In this document: piece after piece, positions 18,527 to 28,829 of the stretch
Numbering within the stretch: position 1 is the stretch's first letter
Layout of the letters: the number at the start of each line of letters is the position of its first letter
Assembly: GCA_977017575.1 (NCBI GenBank)
Contig: CDRNVI010000049.1
Coordinates: 372,001-436,000, forward strand
Origin: Paramoeba atlantica
Taxonomy: Eukaryota; Discosea
Reading direction: 5' to 3'
DNA: 64,000 nt
Program-made: the position numbers and the translations under genes
The notes under the pieces: generated by a model
Seen by the model: only the letters and a program-made list of their open reading frames with translations
Databases searched by the model: none
Told to the model about the DNA's origin: nothing

Positions 18527-19714
18527 TTACAGAGTCACATCCAGTAGTAAGCTTTTCATTTCCACTTCCTTATCAAAGTACATGCGTAGTTCATCCCGAG
18601 TAACCCAGGCCCAGCGCGCAGGCCGGGGTTGTATAAAATCAATGACAGGATTCCCGTCAAGCAGAGAGGCATGAAAAATGTAAATATGCTCCGTTGTTTT
18701 TTCGGCGTTCGTCGGGTCCTTTTTACGAAGTACTCCAACAGGAGCATTGCTGTACACGTACGTTTCCATTAATTCGGAATGGTGAGTATGTAGAGCTCGG
18801 TCAAGACTCATCCGAAGACTTTCGCCATCAACCCGATTGACGTAAGGCACGGACCATTGAATCTGTGTTTCGGAACGTTCATTGGGTAAATATTCATCAG
18901 TTTGATTGGTTTTCACCTCCTCATGTTTAACTTCATGACCAATAATAAAATACAAGTGTCGATCCAAACATCGATCGGTGCTATGAGCATAATCGTGCAC
19001 TAGTTTAGCATCCGAAGACTCGGGAGCGTCATAGGAAGCTATTTTTTCTGGTTCATTATTTTCCTTGTTTTCTTGACCGGTTTTCGTTATCAATTTCTCC
19101 GACGCTCCATTGTAAATATCAAGCAACGAGCAGAAATCCATTTCTGTTCTCCGCGAGGGCGGCTCCCACGTGTTAATCATCAAACGGTGTACCTCTTGAT
19201 ACGTATCCATGTTGTAAAAGTTATCCTTTAATGAACGAAGCTTCGCTGCAGCACTTTCTTTCGAATCTGCGTTAGGATTCGGTTGAGCTTCAGCAGCTTT
19301 CGGTCCTTTTCGATACGCAGTCAAACCACTGGAGGCGATATCTCTCTGCCACGCATCCAGCGACAACCCGCGATTCTTCCAAAAGTTCTGCGAAGACTCG
19401 GCGGGATTGTCCTTATTCGTAAAAGAGGAAGGAGGAGCACCCGACATAATACGTGAGTGGTGCCGGCTGTACAAGTTGTACTCATTCTCTAGTAAAGTGG
19501 AGTAGTTTTGTTCGAGAGGGTGCAGGTCGGGAAGAATGCGTGGAGGTCGACATAAGAGGTAGCCTACGGAGATGTTCTGGCTGCCGGAGTAGAACACCTG
19601 GCGTTGTCGTCTCCCAGGAATCTCATTGGCGAGAGTAAGACGGATAGGTGTCGGCTTGATCATCCCGTTGGGGCGAAAAGATGCGAATGCAAGAGTGATG
19701 ACATTTTTTCTCAT
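18527..19714 (-). CDS. mL46-like mitochondrial large-subunit ribosomal protein
   Basis: 395 aa with a basic N-terminus fitting a mitochondrial signal (MRKNVITLAFASFRPNG). The middle is polar and Glu/Asn-rich. The last 100 residues form a Nudix-like fold: TYVYSNAPVGVLRKK, HIYIFHASLLDG, and the closing ARWAWVTRDELRMYF, which matches the HHVWVTKDEL ending of mL46. mL46 uses a catalytically dead Nudix fold, and I see no full Nudix box here, which agrees. A free Nudix hydrolase is the main alternative. Confidence 0.65.
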   Translation of the reverse strand: MRKNVITLAFASFRPNGMIKPTPIRLTLANEIPGRRQRQVFYSGSQNISVGYLLCRPPRILPDLHPLEQNYSTLLENEYNLYSRHHSRIMSGAPPSSFTNKDNPAESSQNFWKNRGLSLDAWQRDIASSGLTAYRKGPKAAEAQPNPNADSKESAAAKLRSLKDNFYNMDTYQEVHRLMINTWEPPSRRTEMDFCSLLDIYNGASEKLITKTGQENKENNEPEKIASYDAPESSDAKLVHDYAHSTDRCLDRHLYFIIGHEVKHEEVKTNQTDEYLPNERSETQIQWSVPYVNRVDGESLRMSLDRALHTHHSELMETYVYSNAPVGVLRKKDPTNAEKTTEHIYIFHASLLDGNPVIDFIQPRPARWAWVTRDELRMYFDKEVEMKSLLLDVTL

Positions 19715-20489
19715 GTTTCCAAGTAAAATCAGTTCAAGTAGAACAATGTGAGCGATACAAATAAAAATATGCTAATTTCACTATAGAAATGCTGCAATGA
19801 TTATGGAAATTATTGCCACAAATAAGAGGGTTCAAAGTGAAGGAAAAGTCAACTTGGCAAAAAATGTGGCTTAAAAAATAGTTTTTCAATTATTTTTTTT
19901 GCAATTAATAAGGGGGGAGAAGTATGAAACGCGGCATTGCCTCTACATTACCCACTACATGAACCATGAAGGTCCATAGGGGGGGTTGTCATGTTCCAAC
20001 AGATTTTTTTTTAATTGGGGGGAATAGTATTGAGTCTAACTTTTTATGTATTGAGTCCAACTTTTCCGCAATTTCCACACTTTTTTTTTGCAAATAATTG
20101 GGGGGAAGAGTACGAATTCTAACTTTTCTTTTATACTACTACGACTTTCCTACTTCATTGCTTAACATTCCCGTATCTTACCCACTTTTTCCCCTTAACG
20201 CGTTTCCACCTACCCGCTTTCCCGTTAACGACTTTCCACTTATTGACTTTCCCTTGCCCACACTCCCTTTACCCACTTTCTCCTTTACCCACTTTCCCTT
20301 TACCTTTTTTTTGCAAATAATTGGGGGGAGTTGTATTGAGTATAACTTTTTTAAATCGAATTCCAACTTTTCCACTTACTAACCCTTCAGCCTTACTAAC
20401 CCTTCACCCATACTATTTTCCCTTCACCATACATATTTTTTTTCACTTTCTTACTTACTTTCCTACTTACTTTACTTCGCCCTTATCAA
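19715..20489. repeat. Repeat-rich spacer with four T-tract/GCAAATAATT/G6 motifs
   Basis: The motif T8-GCAAATAATT-G6-AAGAGTA, usually followed by a TCTAACTTTT-like end, recurs with variation at about 19893, 20003, 20081 and 20305. Between 20130 and 20300 lies a degenerate pyrimidine array of CCCACTTTC-like steps, and 20380-20420 has repeated CTTACTAACCCTTCA. No ORF is supported. Confidence 0.6.
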
Positions 20490-20674
20490 CTTCGCCCGCT
20501 TCTCTCCCTCAACCCCCCCCCCCGAGCAACCATCCGCGACTTCCCGACTTCACCCGCTTCTTTCCCTCACTCCCATCCCCCCCGAGCATCCATCCGCGCC
20601 TTCCAAAACTTTGCCCTCTTCTTTCCTTCACTGCCCCCCAAAAATCCATCCGCGCGTGCTTCACCCCTTCTTCC
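20490..20674. repeat. Minisatellite, three and a fraction units of 50-61 bp
   Basis: Units begin CTTCGCCCGCTTC, CTTCACCCGCTTC and CTTTGCCCTCTTC at 20490, 20548 and 20609, each carrying a C-run and ATCCATCCGCG-like step; a partial fourth starts at 20659. It abuts the 3' side of the retroelement and may have been copied with it or be local. Confidence 0.65.
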
Positions 20675-20926
20675 AACAGTGCGCGCTTCGGACCGGGTCT
20701 CTCGACCTCTCCAAGGCCTGGCTTGGGAACCCTTCCCTTGTTATACGGGAGGGCGCAGGCGCGGGCATGTGCCAGCAGCGGCACGGTCACGAAGTTGGGT
20801 TTTGATCGCCAGATTCGGATGAATGTTCCGAATCCATACCTATCTCACATTGGGGTACCGTGCTCGTGAAAGCGAGGCGTGAGGATAGGCACTGTCGGCT
20901 CGATCGGCCTCGGGCCGCTCTGGAGG

Positions 20927-21812
20927 CTACTCCTCCAGAGTTGCGATGGGGTCTTCGGAAGGTGAACGAGCAACCATCATGCGCGCTTGAAAGCGCATAA
21001 GGGTTATGTTTAGTTCAGCGAAGATTCGGCTCGTTGCCTCACCTTCCGAAAGTAGACCCCCCGAAGCGTGCGAACACCTCTCACCGACTTTGCGGAGCAC
21101 GGCTGAAGCGCTGGGGCTCCAGGCGCCATAACTTTCGACCACCATGGCCGTAAAGTCGCATCCTGCTTCTACGGCTTCTCGACGCTGCTTGCCCTTCTCC
21201 ATTGAAGAATAATGCTCGGCAAATGACCCCCGCGGCAACCCAGCTAGCGTTTCGGACTTTGTCCGTATATTTAAATTGCTGAGCATGGGTGACCGCGAAG
21301 TCAAGCACAATGGGATTTCCAAGAAAAAGGCTGGGCAAGTATATGTCGCCAGGTCTGGTGAGGGCCCCACCTGGGCCCCTGTTCCCGAGACTCTTTTCTC
21401 GTAGAGGGGCGAGGCGGGCTCGACTTCACACGTCCGCGAACTGATCCGTAACAGCGTTGTGCCTGGTCACAATGCCATGGCCATGTTTGCAAGACAGTGC
21501 ATGGTCCTCTTTGCTGTCAAGGGGGAGCGAACATTTTGGCATGGGGCACGTGCTATCTTCATGGTAAATGTCCACGCCCAACCACCAACGGGCCAAAGTT
21601 CGGAATTGTGGGGGTGTAAAGGCGTGCCCAAGGTCTTTCGAAGGAGTCAGAAAGGCCCAGCTGCTCGCTCCCGTGCCACACTGGGAGATCCACCTTGCAC
21701 GGGTTCGTGCATCAGTTGCCTCATATTCCTGGGAAAAGGCATGGGCTGCAATACCATAACTGATTACCCGCTGGCGCGGGATCTTCCCTTTGGGCCACTG
21801 TGGGGGTAACAT
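20927..21812 (-). pseudogene. LINE 3' part: zinc-like motif and endonuclease-like domain
   Basis: One frame encodes CPMPKCSLPL, then HALSCKHGHG and RHNAV, a CxxxxC-H-C cluster of the type seen before the endonuclease domain in REL-type non-LTR elements. Further 3', pieces in two frames read PSLFLGNPIVLDFAVTHAQQ and DFTAMVVESYGAWSPSA, like the PD-D-K core followed by the VVE(S/T)xG signature I associate with this domain in protist elements. Frame changes within it show decay. Confidence 0.6.
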
Positions 21813-22207
21813 GTCCTGGCAATCTTCAGAACCGTAGAAGGGAGTCGAGAGTGGGTAGGCGTCCGTGGGTGTGTTGGCCGTGCGGGATGTCGTACGAAGG
21901 ACATGTCCCGGAGGCTCGTCCGGGGGGGATCATTCCCTGGCGGAGGGCGCCTTCTCTTCCGGTAGAAGTACGGCGCGCTCAGGGCCTTCTCGCATGGGGC
22001 GTTGGGAGTTGTGAGAACACGACCTCGGGGATCGAGGAGAGCAGTGCCGGCCTTCTGATTGATGTCGAGGATGGCCTCCGAGAAACCTTCAGCGTCTGTG
22101 GGATCCCAGGAATCTTTGGCAGAGGCAAAGGCGACGGATGCAACGTAAGCCGCGGAGGCGTGGAGAGCTGCGGATCTCAGACCTAATCCCCCATGGCGCT
22201 TCAGTCG

Positions 22208-23560
22208 CTATGCTTGAGATTGTGCTGACCTGTCCAGAGGACAGATGATTGCCTCTATAGCGGTCATGAGAACGTCGTCTAAACGGGAGCAAAGGTGAAT
22301 CAGGGACTGTGGGGGCGTACTTCTCATGGCATACACCAGTTGACAGAACCCCGCACATTGACGAATAAGGGCAAGCGCAACCTGGGAGTCTTGAATGTTG
22401 GTGATGGCATCGAAGGTATCCTCGGCTGGTTCTAGGGCGTGAGAAAGAAGATAAGCAGAGCAGTGGTCGGCGGATCCTACCGGACTCCCTAGTATGTCAA
22501 AGTTCCCCTGCGAATTGATCTTCTCGTCGGGTATGTCTGGGAAGTAAGAAGCCTGGTGGACCGAGCTGGGGGAAGTAATAATTTCGCATTTCGACGTATT
22601 GAGATGCAAGCCTCATTGAGGTCCTACTCGGGCGATCGTGTCTAGGGCGTCTCTAACTTCCTGCGCCTGGCCAACGAGGACGCCATCGTCGAGATACCAG
22701 AGTTGGGCGGGAATATCAGTTTGAAGGTAAATGGCTTCTGAGAGCTCCAGGGCCACCAACGAGAAGAGCAATGGTCCTAGGGGATCGCCCTGTTGTACTC
22801 CTTCCTCGGAGGAGATGAATCGGAGCCCGTAGGTAAGAGAGCTGGGGTCGGAATAGCACCAATTGATCCAAGGGAAGAGTTCCTGGAAATGTTCCTGTAC
22901 TAGTGTAAGGAAAGCAGCCCTGCTTACGTTATTGAAAGCGTTACGTAGGTCCACTTTGCACATGACGAAATTCGGGTTTTCCATATTGGACATGGCCAGG
23001 CGACACATGTGAATGACTCTTTCGGCCCCGGCTGGCGCTGCCACTCCGTACTGTTTGCCTTCAAAGAGCTCGCTCGCTTTGGGTCGGATTGCGTTGCATA
23101 CGGCTTTGCTCGCTAATCGCCGCAGGGTTTCACCGGCAGCGATCGGACGAACATCATTTTCGCCCTTTGATAGGGCGCACAAGCGCGCCTCTGCAAAGTG
23201 CGCCTGTACTTCAGAGGGTGCCTTCCCAGCTAGGAGGTGATTTGTTAGCTTTGTGAGGGATCGGAGAAAGTCATTTACATGTACGAGCAGTGCTGCCTGT
23301 AGGTGCTCTGGGCGTAAGCCAATAGTGCCGGCAGAGGAGCCCCTGTTGAAGCTCTTCAGCGTCTTTGCAACTTCGCGTTCGTCAAGTTCCAGTGGAGCGC
23401 AGTTCGGGGGCGGGCAGTTTTCGCACGAGTCAATTTGAAGACGACGGGGGTGTTTTTCTAGCAATTTTTCAAACGTCTCGTCATCGTCGGGCGCCATTGG
23501 GTCTGACGTTAGGGAGGCCAACCCTCTAGAGAACTCGCCGTGGCGGACGAGGGGTTCTGC
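22208..23560 (-). pseudogene. LINE reverse transcriptase region
   Basis: RT motifs appear in order: GEFSRGLASL, GSSAGTIGLRPEHLQAAL, RPIAAGETLRRLASK, CKVDLRNAFNNVSR (motif A), EEGVQQGDPLGPLLFSL (motif B) and LWYLDDGVLVG (motif C, YLDD). Downstream LHLNTSKCEII is the usual thumb-proximal step, reached only after an in-frame TGA at 22613-22615. The presence of an intact YxDD core with few changes suggests a fairly recent loss of function. Confidence 0.85.
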
Positions 23561-24012
23561 TCGAATCGCTGCCTTCTCGTCTTCATCAGGGAATTCCGTT
23601 GGGGATTTTGGTTTTTTTCACAGGCTACAAGTGCTTCGCCCCATAGGTCCGAGTACTCTTGTTCCGCCCAACGCTGCATGCACTTATACGCGTGGGAGGC
23701 ATATGCCATGTGGCCTTTGCGGCCCCCGCGATGCGGAGCTGGTAAAACGCATTTGGAAAGCATGGCCAATAGCGTCCGTGCCTGTAAGGAGTTTTCAGAG
23801 ACCGCGTTCCGAATGGCGGTGAGGATTTCTTCCCAGATCTGGCGGCGCCGATGAGGCACGTCTTTGCACGTGCTCAGCTGAAGAGAGCAGACAGAAGGAA
23901 GAGGTGGGAGCTCAAAGTTGGTGTTCTCTGGTGTTGGTGCGGTGCTCACTTCGTTGGATGGAGTAGGAAGTTCGGGAGAATGGAGCGTGACGGTTTTCTT
24001 TTTTTTTTTCAA

Positions 24013-24678
24013 AATCGTTTCGCCTATTGTATTTTGAAAGTTTGGTACCTATACTAGCTTTCTACGCCGTTGTTTTCACAAGATACCCCTTCTTGAAGCC
24101 GTGGCACGATTCCCGAAATGACACCCCAAAAAATAGGTGTCCTGGCAAAACCAGGCAAAACTCGGCAAAACCCGGCAAAACTTAACAGGTTTCAACCCTC
24201 TAAGACAACTGTCTTCTATGAAAAGGCTCACAAGGAGAAAAGTTTAAGTCCATTAGTAGAATTTTACTGAACGTATTTACTATGAAGAGACACGGAGGCC
24301 AGAGAACTAGAGGTAGACGAACCCCCGTCAGCTGACATCCCTGCTGTTATCCATCCCGTACAGATAGCATGGGCTTCCTTTCGATAGCATGGGCTTCCTT
24401 ACTGTCCTTGGCTTGTCTTCACTACATGGTTGAAATTGGTAGCCCGCGGTTCCTCAGATTACTACAAGCTCAGGCGTAAACACCCTTTTCGGTCATTTTG
24501 CGTGGCAGTGAGGGCATTGGATGACACTGAGTGACTGCACAGGGTCCATTGTATGCGTTCCCTTACAATCCAATGCTTAATTTTATCATAAACTCGCTCT
24601 TCTCCACCGAAATCTCTCTATTACCCCTCCCTCTCTATTGCGCTGACATTATTTAATATTCCATGTCTGAAGTCCTTT
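24013..24678. other. Intergenic spacer between the LINE and the aldo-keto reductase
   Basis: Holds a short array of about four (C)GGCAAAAC units (24150-24182) and an 18-bp direct repeat GATAGCATGGGCTTCCTT at 24363-24380 and 24383-24400. Otherwise no ORF or RNA gene was seen. Confidence 0.4.
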
Positions 24679-25611
24679 TTACAGGACGCCAGTTGCATCC
24701 CACGCATAATGTAAATCCTCGTTTAACCCATTCAGCGCCGACAAGCACTCGCTACTCAACGGAGGCATGTCCCGTACCCGACTATTTTCGAGAATATGCA
24801 CAGGTTTCACTGCCTTTGGAATTACACTCATACCGGAGTCCAGTGCCCACAGTAAACACACCTGGGCTGGGGTCATGTCATGGCGCTTGGCGATTTCTTG
24901 CACTACTGGATCTTGCACAATTCGCTTGTGATCGGGCTCTCGGTTTCCATACACCAGCGCGGGAGGCTCAAGATTCCGTCCCATCGACGTATACGCCATC
25001 ACATGTATCCCATTCGCTTCGCAGTACTTCCGTAACGGTTGTTGCGTAAGATAGGGGTGTACTTCAACCTGATTGACCGCAGGAATGTTTTCCGGAAAAG
25101 CTTCTCTCAAATCCTGCAGATGTTCTAAAGTGAAATTGGACACCCCAATGGAACGCACGCGGCCGGACGCTTTCAACTCAATCAGTGCTCTCCACGCCTC
25201 ATGACGTCGTTTGCGGTGCGTAGGACTGCGTGGGTTGGCCAGCTTTCCACCAGGCCAGTGCAACAACAACAAATCAATATAACGCGGGGTCGTCCCTCTG
25301 GGAATGAAATTCATGTCAAGCGCCTGGAGCGATTGTTCACAACTTTCCAAGGCCCCTTCGTAGGACATCGCCTCCCGTGGTACTTTGGTGATCAAGAATA
25401 CTTTTTCTCGAGGTGTCGCGGTAGCGAATATTCCGAGCGCGACGTAGGTCTCATTTTTATACCCCCGGGCGGTGTCAATCATAGAATAGTGGCACACGTT
25501 GCACGCATATTGTACGGCATCACTGCATTTATTTTTTCGAGATCGAAAAGTGCCAAGACCAAAGGTAGGCATTCGATTGCCATCGTTGAGTTCGACGTAT
25601 TCGGCTCGCAT
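24679..25611 (-). CDS. Aldo-keto reductase
   Basis: 310 aa. A complete AKR (beta/alpha)8 barrel, NADPH-dependent carbonyl reduction. N-terminal GNRMPTFGLGTF, catalytic tetrad D46 (IDTARGY), Y51, K76 (LITKVP) and H118 (LLHWPGG), then IGVSNFT, NQVEVHPYL and the cofactor-loop VIPKAV. The RSPTHRKRRHEAWRAL segment before the IGVSN strand matches the usual place. The closest relatives in protists are prostaglandin F synthase-like AKRs, but substrate cannot be told from sequence. Confidence 0.95.
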   Translation of the reverse strand: MRAEYVELNDGNRMPTFGLGTFRSRKNKCSDAVQYACNVCHYSMIDTARGYKNETYVALGIFATATPREKVFLITKVPREAMSYEGALESCEQSLQALDMNFIPRGTTPRYIDLLLLHWPGGKLANPRSPTHRKRRHEAWRALIELKASGRVRSIGVSNFTLEHLQDLREAFPENIPAVNQVEVHPYLTQQPLRKYCEANGIHVMAYTSMGRNLEPPALVYGNREPDHKRIVQDPVVQEIAKRHDMTPAQVCLLWALDSGMSVIPKAVKPVHILENSRVRDMPPLSSECLSALNGLNEDLHYAWDATGVL

Positions 25612-25987
25612 AGAGAAAACAACGTTCTGGGAAATAGAGTCCTAAAAAGAGTGCACAGAGTTGTGTAATAAGGAGTCAGGCTTCACGTGTGCAGTAAAAA
25701 AGGGAAACCAAAAAAATACGCATTACTAGAGGTGGTAACTTATGACCGATACAGATCATTCGATCTCATAGAAAGAAGTTACGATTGCCGCAGCACATAG
25801 GAAAAGCTTTTCTTGTTCATATACTCAAAAAAGCAAGCTACTGTATGTTCTATAGTAGCGTTGAGCTCTTCCAAAATAGTTACAGAGAATTCTCATGCGG
25901 TGTCACACGTGCACTCATTGAAGAATTGATTTTCATAGAAGCCACCGAATTGATATTACACGTCTAAAGGACCTCTTCTGTTATTCG
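25612..25987. other. Intergenic spacer
   Basis: AT-rich, no convincing ORF or RNA gene. Confidence 0.3.
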
Positions 25988-27274
25988 CTATCCGTGTTTG
26001 GGCAACCGCTTTGCTGAGCTACCCAAGTGGTTGAAAAAATCTTCCAAAGGAGGAAAATCGACTAAAAACTGTGAACTTTCACTTGAAAGGGGAACGACTA
26101 ATGCTACGGCGATGTGCACCAACCTTGCCTCATCAGTTTGATTATTGTATGACTGGGTCTGGGCTACAGCCTTACCAATTAATTCTTTACCTTTTGTCAA
26201 ATACATTTCATCTGTGAGACTTAGGAGGACCTCACGAAGGCTCGCCGTCGCACACAGCTGACGGAGAAAATGTTTTTGAGTCGGTTTATTTTCCAAAGCT
26301 TCCATAAGAAGAGAAAACGTGGAGTTGTCTTGATTTTTTATACATGCGCCCGCGAGATTATCTTGCTCTTGGTTTTCAAAGAGTTTATTCTCGAAATCTC
26401 TACGCAAGTGATCTATAAAAATCATAACCTCTCTTGAGGAAACGAAAGACTGCAGTCGAGTGGGATCAATTTCGCCGCAGGAGAGGTCTAGATATCCGTT
26501 GCTTCCAGTTTCTCTCTCCGACCTACGCTGCGCATTCGATCCGCTAATTTCAAAGGCATGTTTTGCAATTTTGTGTACACTCTTTATGAACGATTCCGTC
26601 TCTAATTGCTTTTCAGTATTCCAGAGGTCCGGGAATGTGGATTCAGCAAAGCACATTCCAAGAAAATCGTTGTCCAAGCCTCGGCTGTCAAGCCCAGATG
26701 AAGTTGAGACAGATTCAACAAAAGCATCATAGGTTGCACGAGCAGAGAGAGTCAAAGTTATCATTGCGATAACATAGGGAAGAATAAGAAAACGCAGGAA
26801 ACTATTTTCGACAACATTACGCCATAAAACAACACGAGTAGATCGACTTTCGGTCTTGCGTATTTTATCGATAAGCGAATCCACCGGACATAGAGATTCG
26901 AACACTGTCTGAATTTTAAGTGAAAATAAAGGATGTGAGCCATGAATTGCAGATCTTTCAGAAGCGGTAAGCCAAGTTCTGACATCATGCAAGTGCTTAC
27001 GAAACTTTATATCAAAATTTTGTTGTGCAGATCTCTCCGTTACAAGGTGTGAGCCGATGTACTTGACTCCGTGCGCCAAAAGATCTTCTCTGGAAGGAAA
27101 ATATCTCCGTGCGACAATGACTCCAAGGATTAATAAGTTCCAGTACGTCAGGTAGCGCCATCGTCGAGGCCATAAAGCAAAGCGATGGAGGCCAAGTCGC
27201 AGGAAACGCATAAGCCTTTGTATAATTCTGTTGGTAATCGACAATAAGCGACCAATCCTTTGGAAGGAAATCAT
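25988..27274 (-). CDS. PEX3: PEX3-like peroxisomal biogenesis factor
   Basis: 428 aa. A basic N-terminus leads to a single membrane anchor (about 43-60, LTYWNLLILGVIVARRYF). Then follows a PEX3-like order: NFDIKFRKHLHDVRTWL resembles the first conserved helix of the soluble domain, LWRNVVENSFLRFLILPYVIAMITLTLSARATYDAF resembles the hydrophobic [25 protein letters not shown] helix, and the C-terminal LVVPLSSESSQFL resembles the PIVNGQ region before the last helix. PEX3 anchors PEX19 and imports peroxisomal or glycosomal membrane proteins. Sequence identity is low; this rests on the pattern. Confidence 0.55.
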   Translation of the reverse strand: MISFQRIGRLLSITNRIIQRLMRFLRLGLHRFALWPRRWRYLTYWNLLILGVIVARRYFPSREDLLAHGVKYIGSHLVTERSAQQNFDIKFRKHLHDVRTWLTASERSAIHGSHPLFSLKIQTVFESLCPVDSLIDKIRKTESRSTRVVLWRNVVENSFLRFLILPYVIAMITLTLSARATYDAFVESVSTSSGLDSRGLDNDFLGMCFAESTFPDLWNTEKQLETESFIKSVHKIAKHAFEISGSNAQRRSERETGSNGYLDLSCGEIDPTRLQSFVSSREVMIFIDHLRRDFENKLFENQEQDNLAGACIKNQDNSTFSLLMEALENKPTQKHFLRQLCATASLREVLLSLTDEMYLTKGKELIGKAVAQTQSYNNQTDEARLVHIAVALVVPLSSESSQFLVDFPPLEDFFNHLGSSAKRLPKHG

Positions 27275-27587
27275 GAATTTATCTTTTAGATTAGAAATGA
27301 ATTAATTCCTAAATAAAGGGATAGATCAACGGACTTCTCGTTAAAATTTTTGTATCTTTTCCACATCCAAGATTTCATTGTCGAAGGTCAACTTCATGAG
27401 CTCATCGAAGGTTCATGACCATCAAATTGGACTGATTGATTCAATCAAACTCAGTCCTTGTTGTCTACAACATCTAAGCGTCGTAATGAAAGTTGTACTC
27501 AGCATCACGAACAGAAATAAAAAGGCGATAGAATTCTGTCGGCAAGGAGGCAAGTCAATTTGACTCAAGGGCAAACTTTTGTTGCTA
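27275..27587. other. Intergenic spacer
   Basis: No ORF above background, repeat or RNA gene noticed. Confidence 0.3.
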
Positions 27588-28499
27588 TTATTCTACGAGT
27601 TGTTTCAGCTGATTTATTAACACATTTATTTTGTAATCAAGTTGCGTGTTCGCCTTAGGCGAATTAGCTGGTATCCATAATCGTTTTCTATGTCTAACTA
27701 GGCTGGTCGTAGAGGGGTGATCTACTAGTGATTTGCGTTGAAGTGTATATCTATCTGAATCTAATTTGATATTTGGCCAGACTAGGGAAGTAGCACGCTG
27801 TTTTTTCTTGGAATCTGTGCTGATCGCTTGAATAGTCTTTTGCAAAAAGGATTGTAGTGAAACCCATGCATCTCGATGTTTGACAACTTCGCACAACCAG
27901 GGCATAATGCGAAGTAGGCAATCAGAAGCTTGGAAAAGCGGGATAGAATATGCAGCTCCATCCTTTAAGGCACCCACGTTGTTTTCAAGAACAAACGTTT
28001 TTTCGTCTCTAATCAATTGGCCTGATTGTTTCCTTTGTAGAAGTTCCTGTCTTTCTGCCTTGTATTTTTGTATCATCGCACAAAATTTGTGCTGGTATTG
28101 AAAATAGGTATGACGCATGTTATTATGTGCGCCAACGTATAAGTTCAATGTCTCTTCTAAATACGATTTTGAGGCTTCTTCTTCTTTCACAATTTTTTGC
28201 CTGGTTGCACTTTCAACCGCCAACAGTGACATACGAAAACGTTTTGACAACTTGATTTTGGGTGTTCCTGATGATACATTAATCCAATCAGGCGTAGGTA
28301 TGGCTAAAATTCTGCTTTCCCTCCTTTTAGAGCAACCTCCCGTCCGGAGGACTTTTGAATGTGGGGAACTTGATAATTGAGTATAATGAGACGCATCATT
28401 TCCTACCCGATGTTCGTCATGAAAAGATTCCATGCTGCAAGGGGCAAAATGAGACGAATCCGTTCGGTTTACAACAATGTGGTGCAAAGTACTTGACAT
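27588..28499 (-). CDS. Unknown protein
   Basis: 303 aa, ATG start. Residues about 1-95 are Ser/His-rich and low in structure. Residues about 95-175 are strongly helical with heptad-like spacing (KIVKEEEASKSYLEETLNLY, YKAERQELLQRKQ), so a coiled coil is likely. The C-terminus contains a hydrophobic patch (ASDCLLRIMPWLCEVV) and basic residues. I recognise no family. Confidence 0.5.
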   Translation of the reverse strand: MSSTLHHIVVNRTDSSHFAPCSMESFHDEHRVGNDASHYTQLSSSPHSKVLRTGGCSKRRESRILAIPTPDWINVSSGTPKIKLSKRFRMSLLAVESATRQKIVKEEEASKSYLEETLNLYVGAHNNMRHTYFQYQHKFCAMIQKYKAERQELLQRKQSGQLIRDEKTFVLENNVGALKDGAAYSIPLFQASDCLLRIMPWLCEVVKHRDAWVSLQSFLQKTIQAISTDSKKKQRATSLVWPNIKLDSDRYTLQRKSLVDHPSTTSLVRHRKRLWIPANSPKANTQLDYKINVLINQLKQLVE

Positions 28500-28829
28500 T
28501 TAAATATTGGAATGTTATGCGACGTGATTTCCCGAGTCGTTTAGAACATGGAAAATATTTGATTAATGGGTTATTTGGTAACCTATGAGAATGATCTTAC
28601 AGAGGTCATCCCTATCCTACACCATGTAGTTGATTAATATACCCCATGTTACATGACTTTTTGTACACACCTGCGTTTGAGCGCAACACGGCAGACCCTG
28701 TTATTCATGCCCACTGACATGCAGTCAGAATGCTCGAATTTCTTCCCGACACGAAGCACTTGATCGCCCGTAAAAGCGGACGTTTTCTTTTAAAAAACGA
28801 GAGGCACTAAAAGTGGAAAGGACGGTAAT
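28500..28829. other. Intergenic spacer
   Basis: Neither an ORF nor RNA secondary-structure motif was recognised. Confidence 0.3.

Larger units (their letters stand above)
20927..24012 (-). mobile_element. Decayed non-LTR retroelement (LINE-like), minus strand
   Basis: On the minus strand, in order: an N-terminal region (about 23560-24012), a reverse transcriptase (about 22208-23560), a Cys/His segment (21426-21812) and a C-terminal restriction-endonuclease-like segment (20927-21370). The open pieces lie in different frames and one in-frame TGA sits at 22613-22615, so this copy cannot make one protein. The 5' piece switches frame at a short A-run near 23610. No terminal repeats, gag, protease or integrase was seen, which argues against an LTR element. 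Limits at both ends are approximate. Confidence 0.8.
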
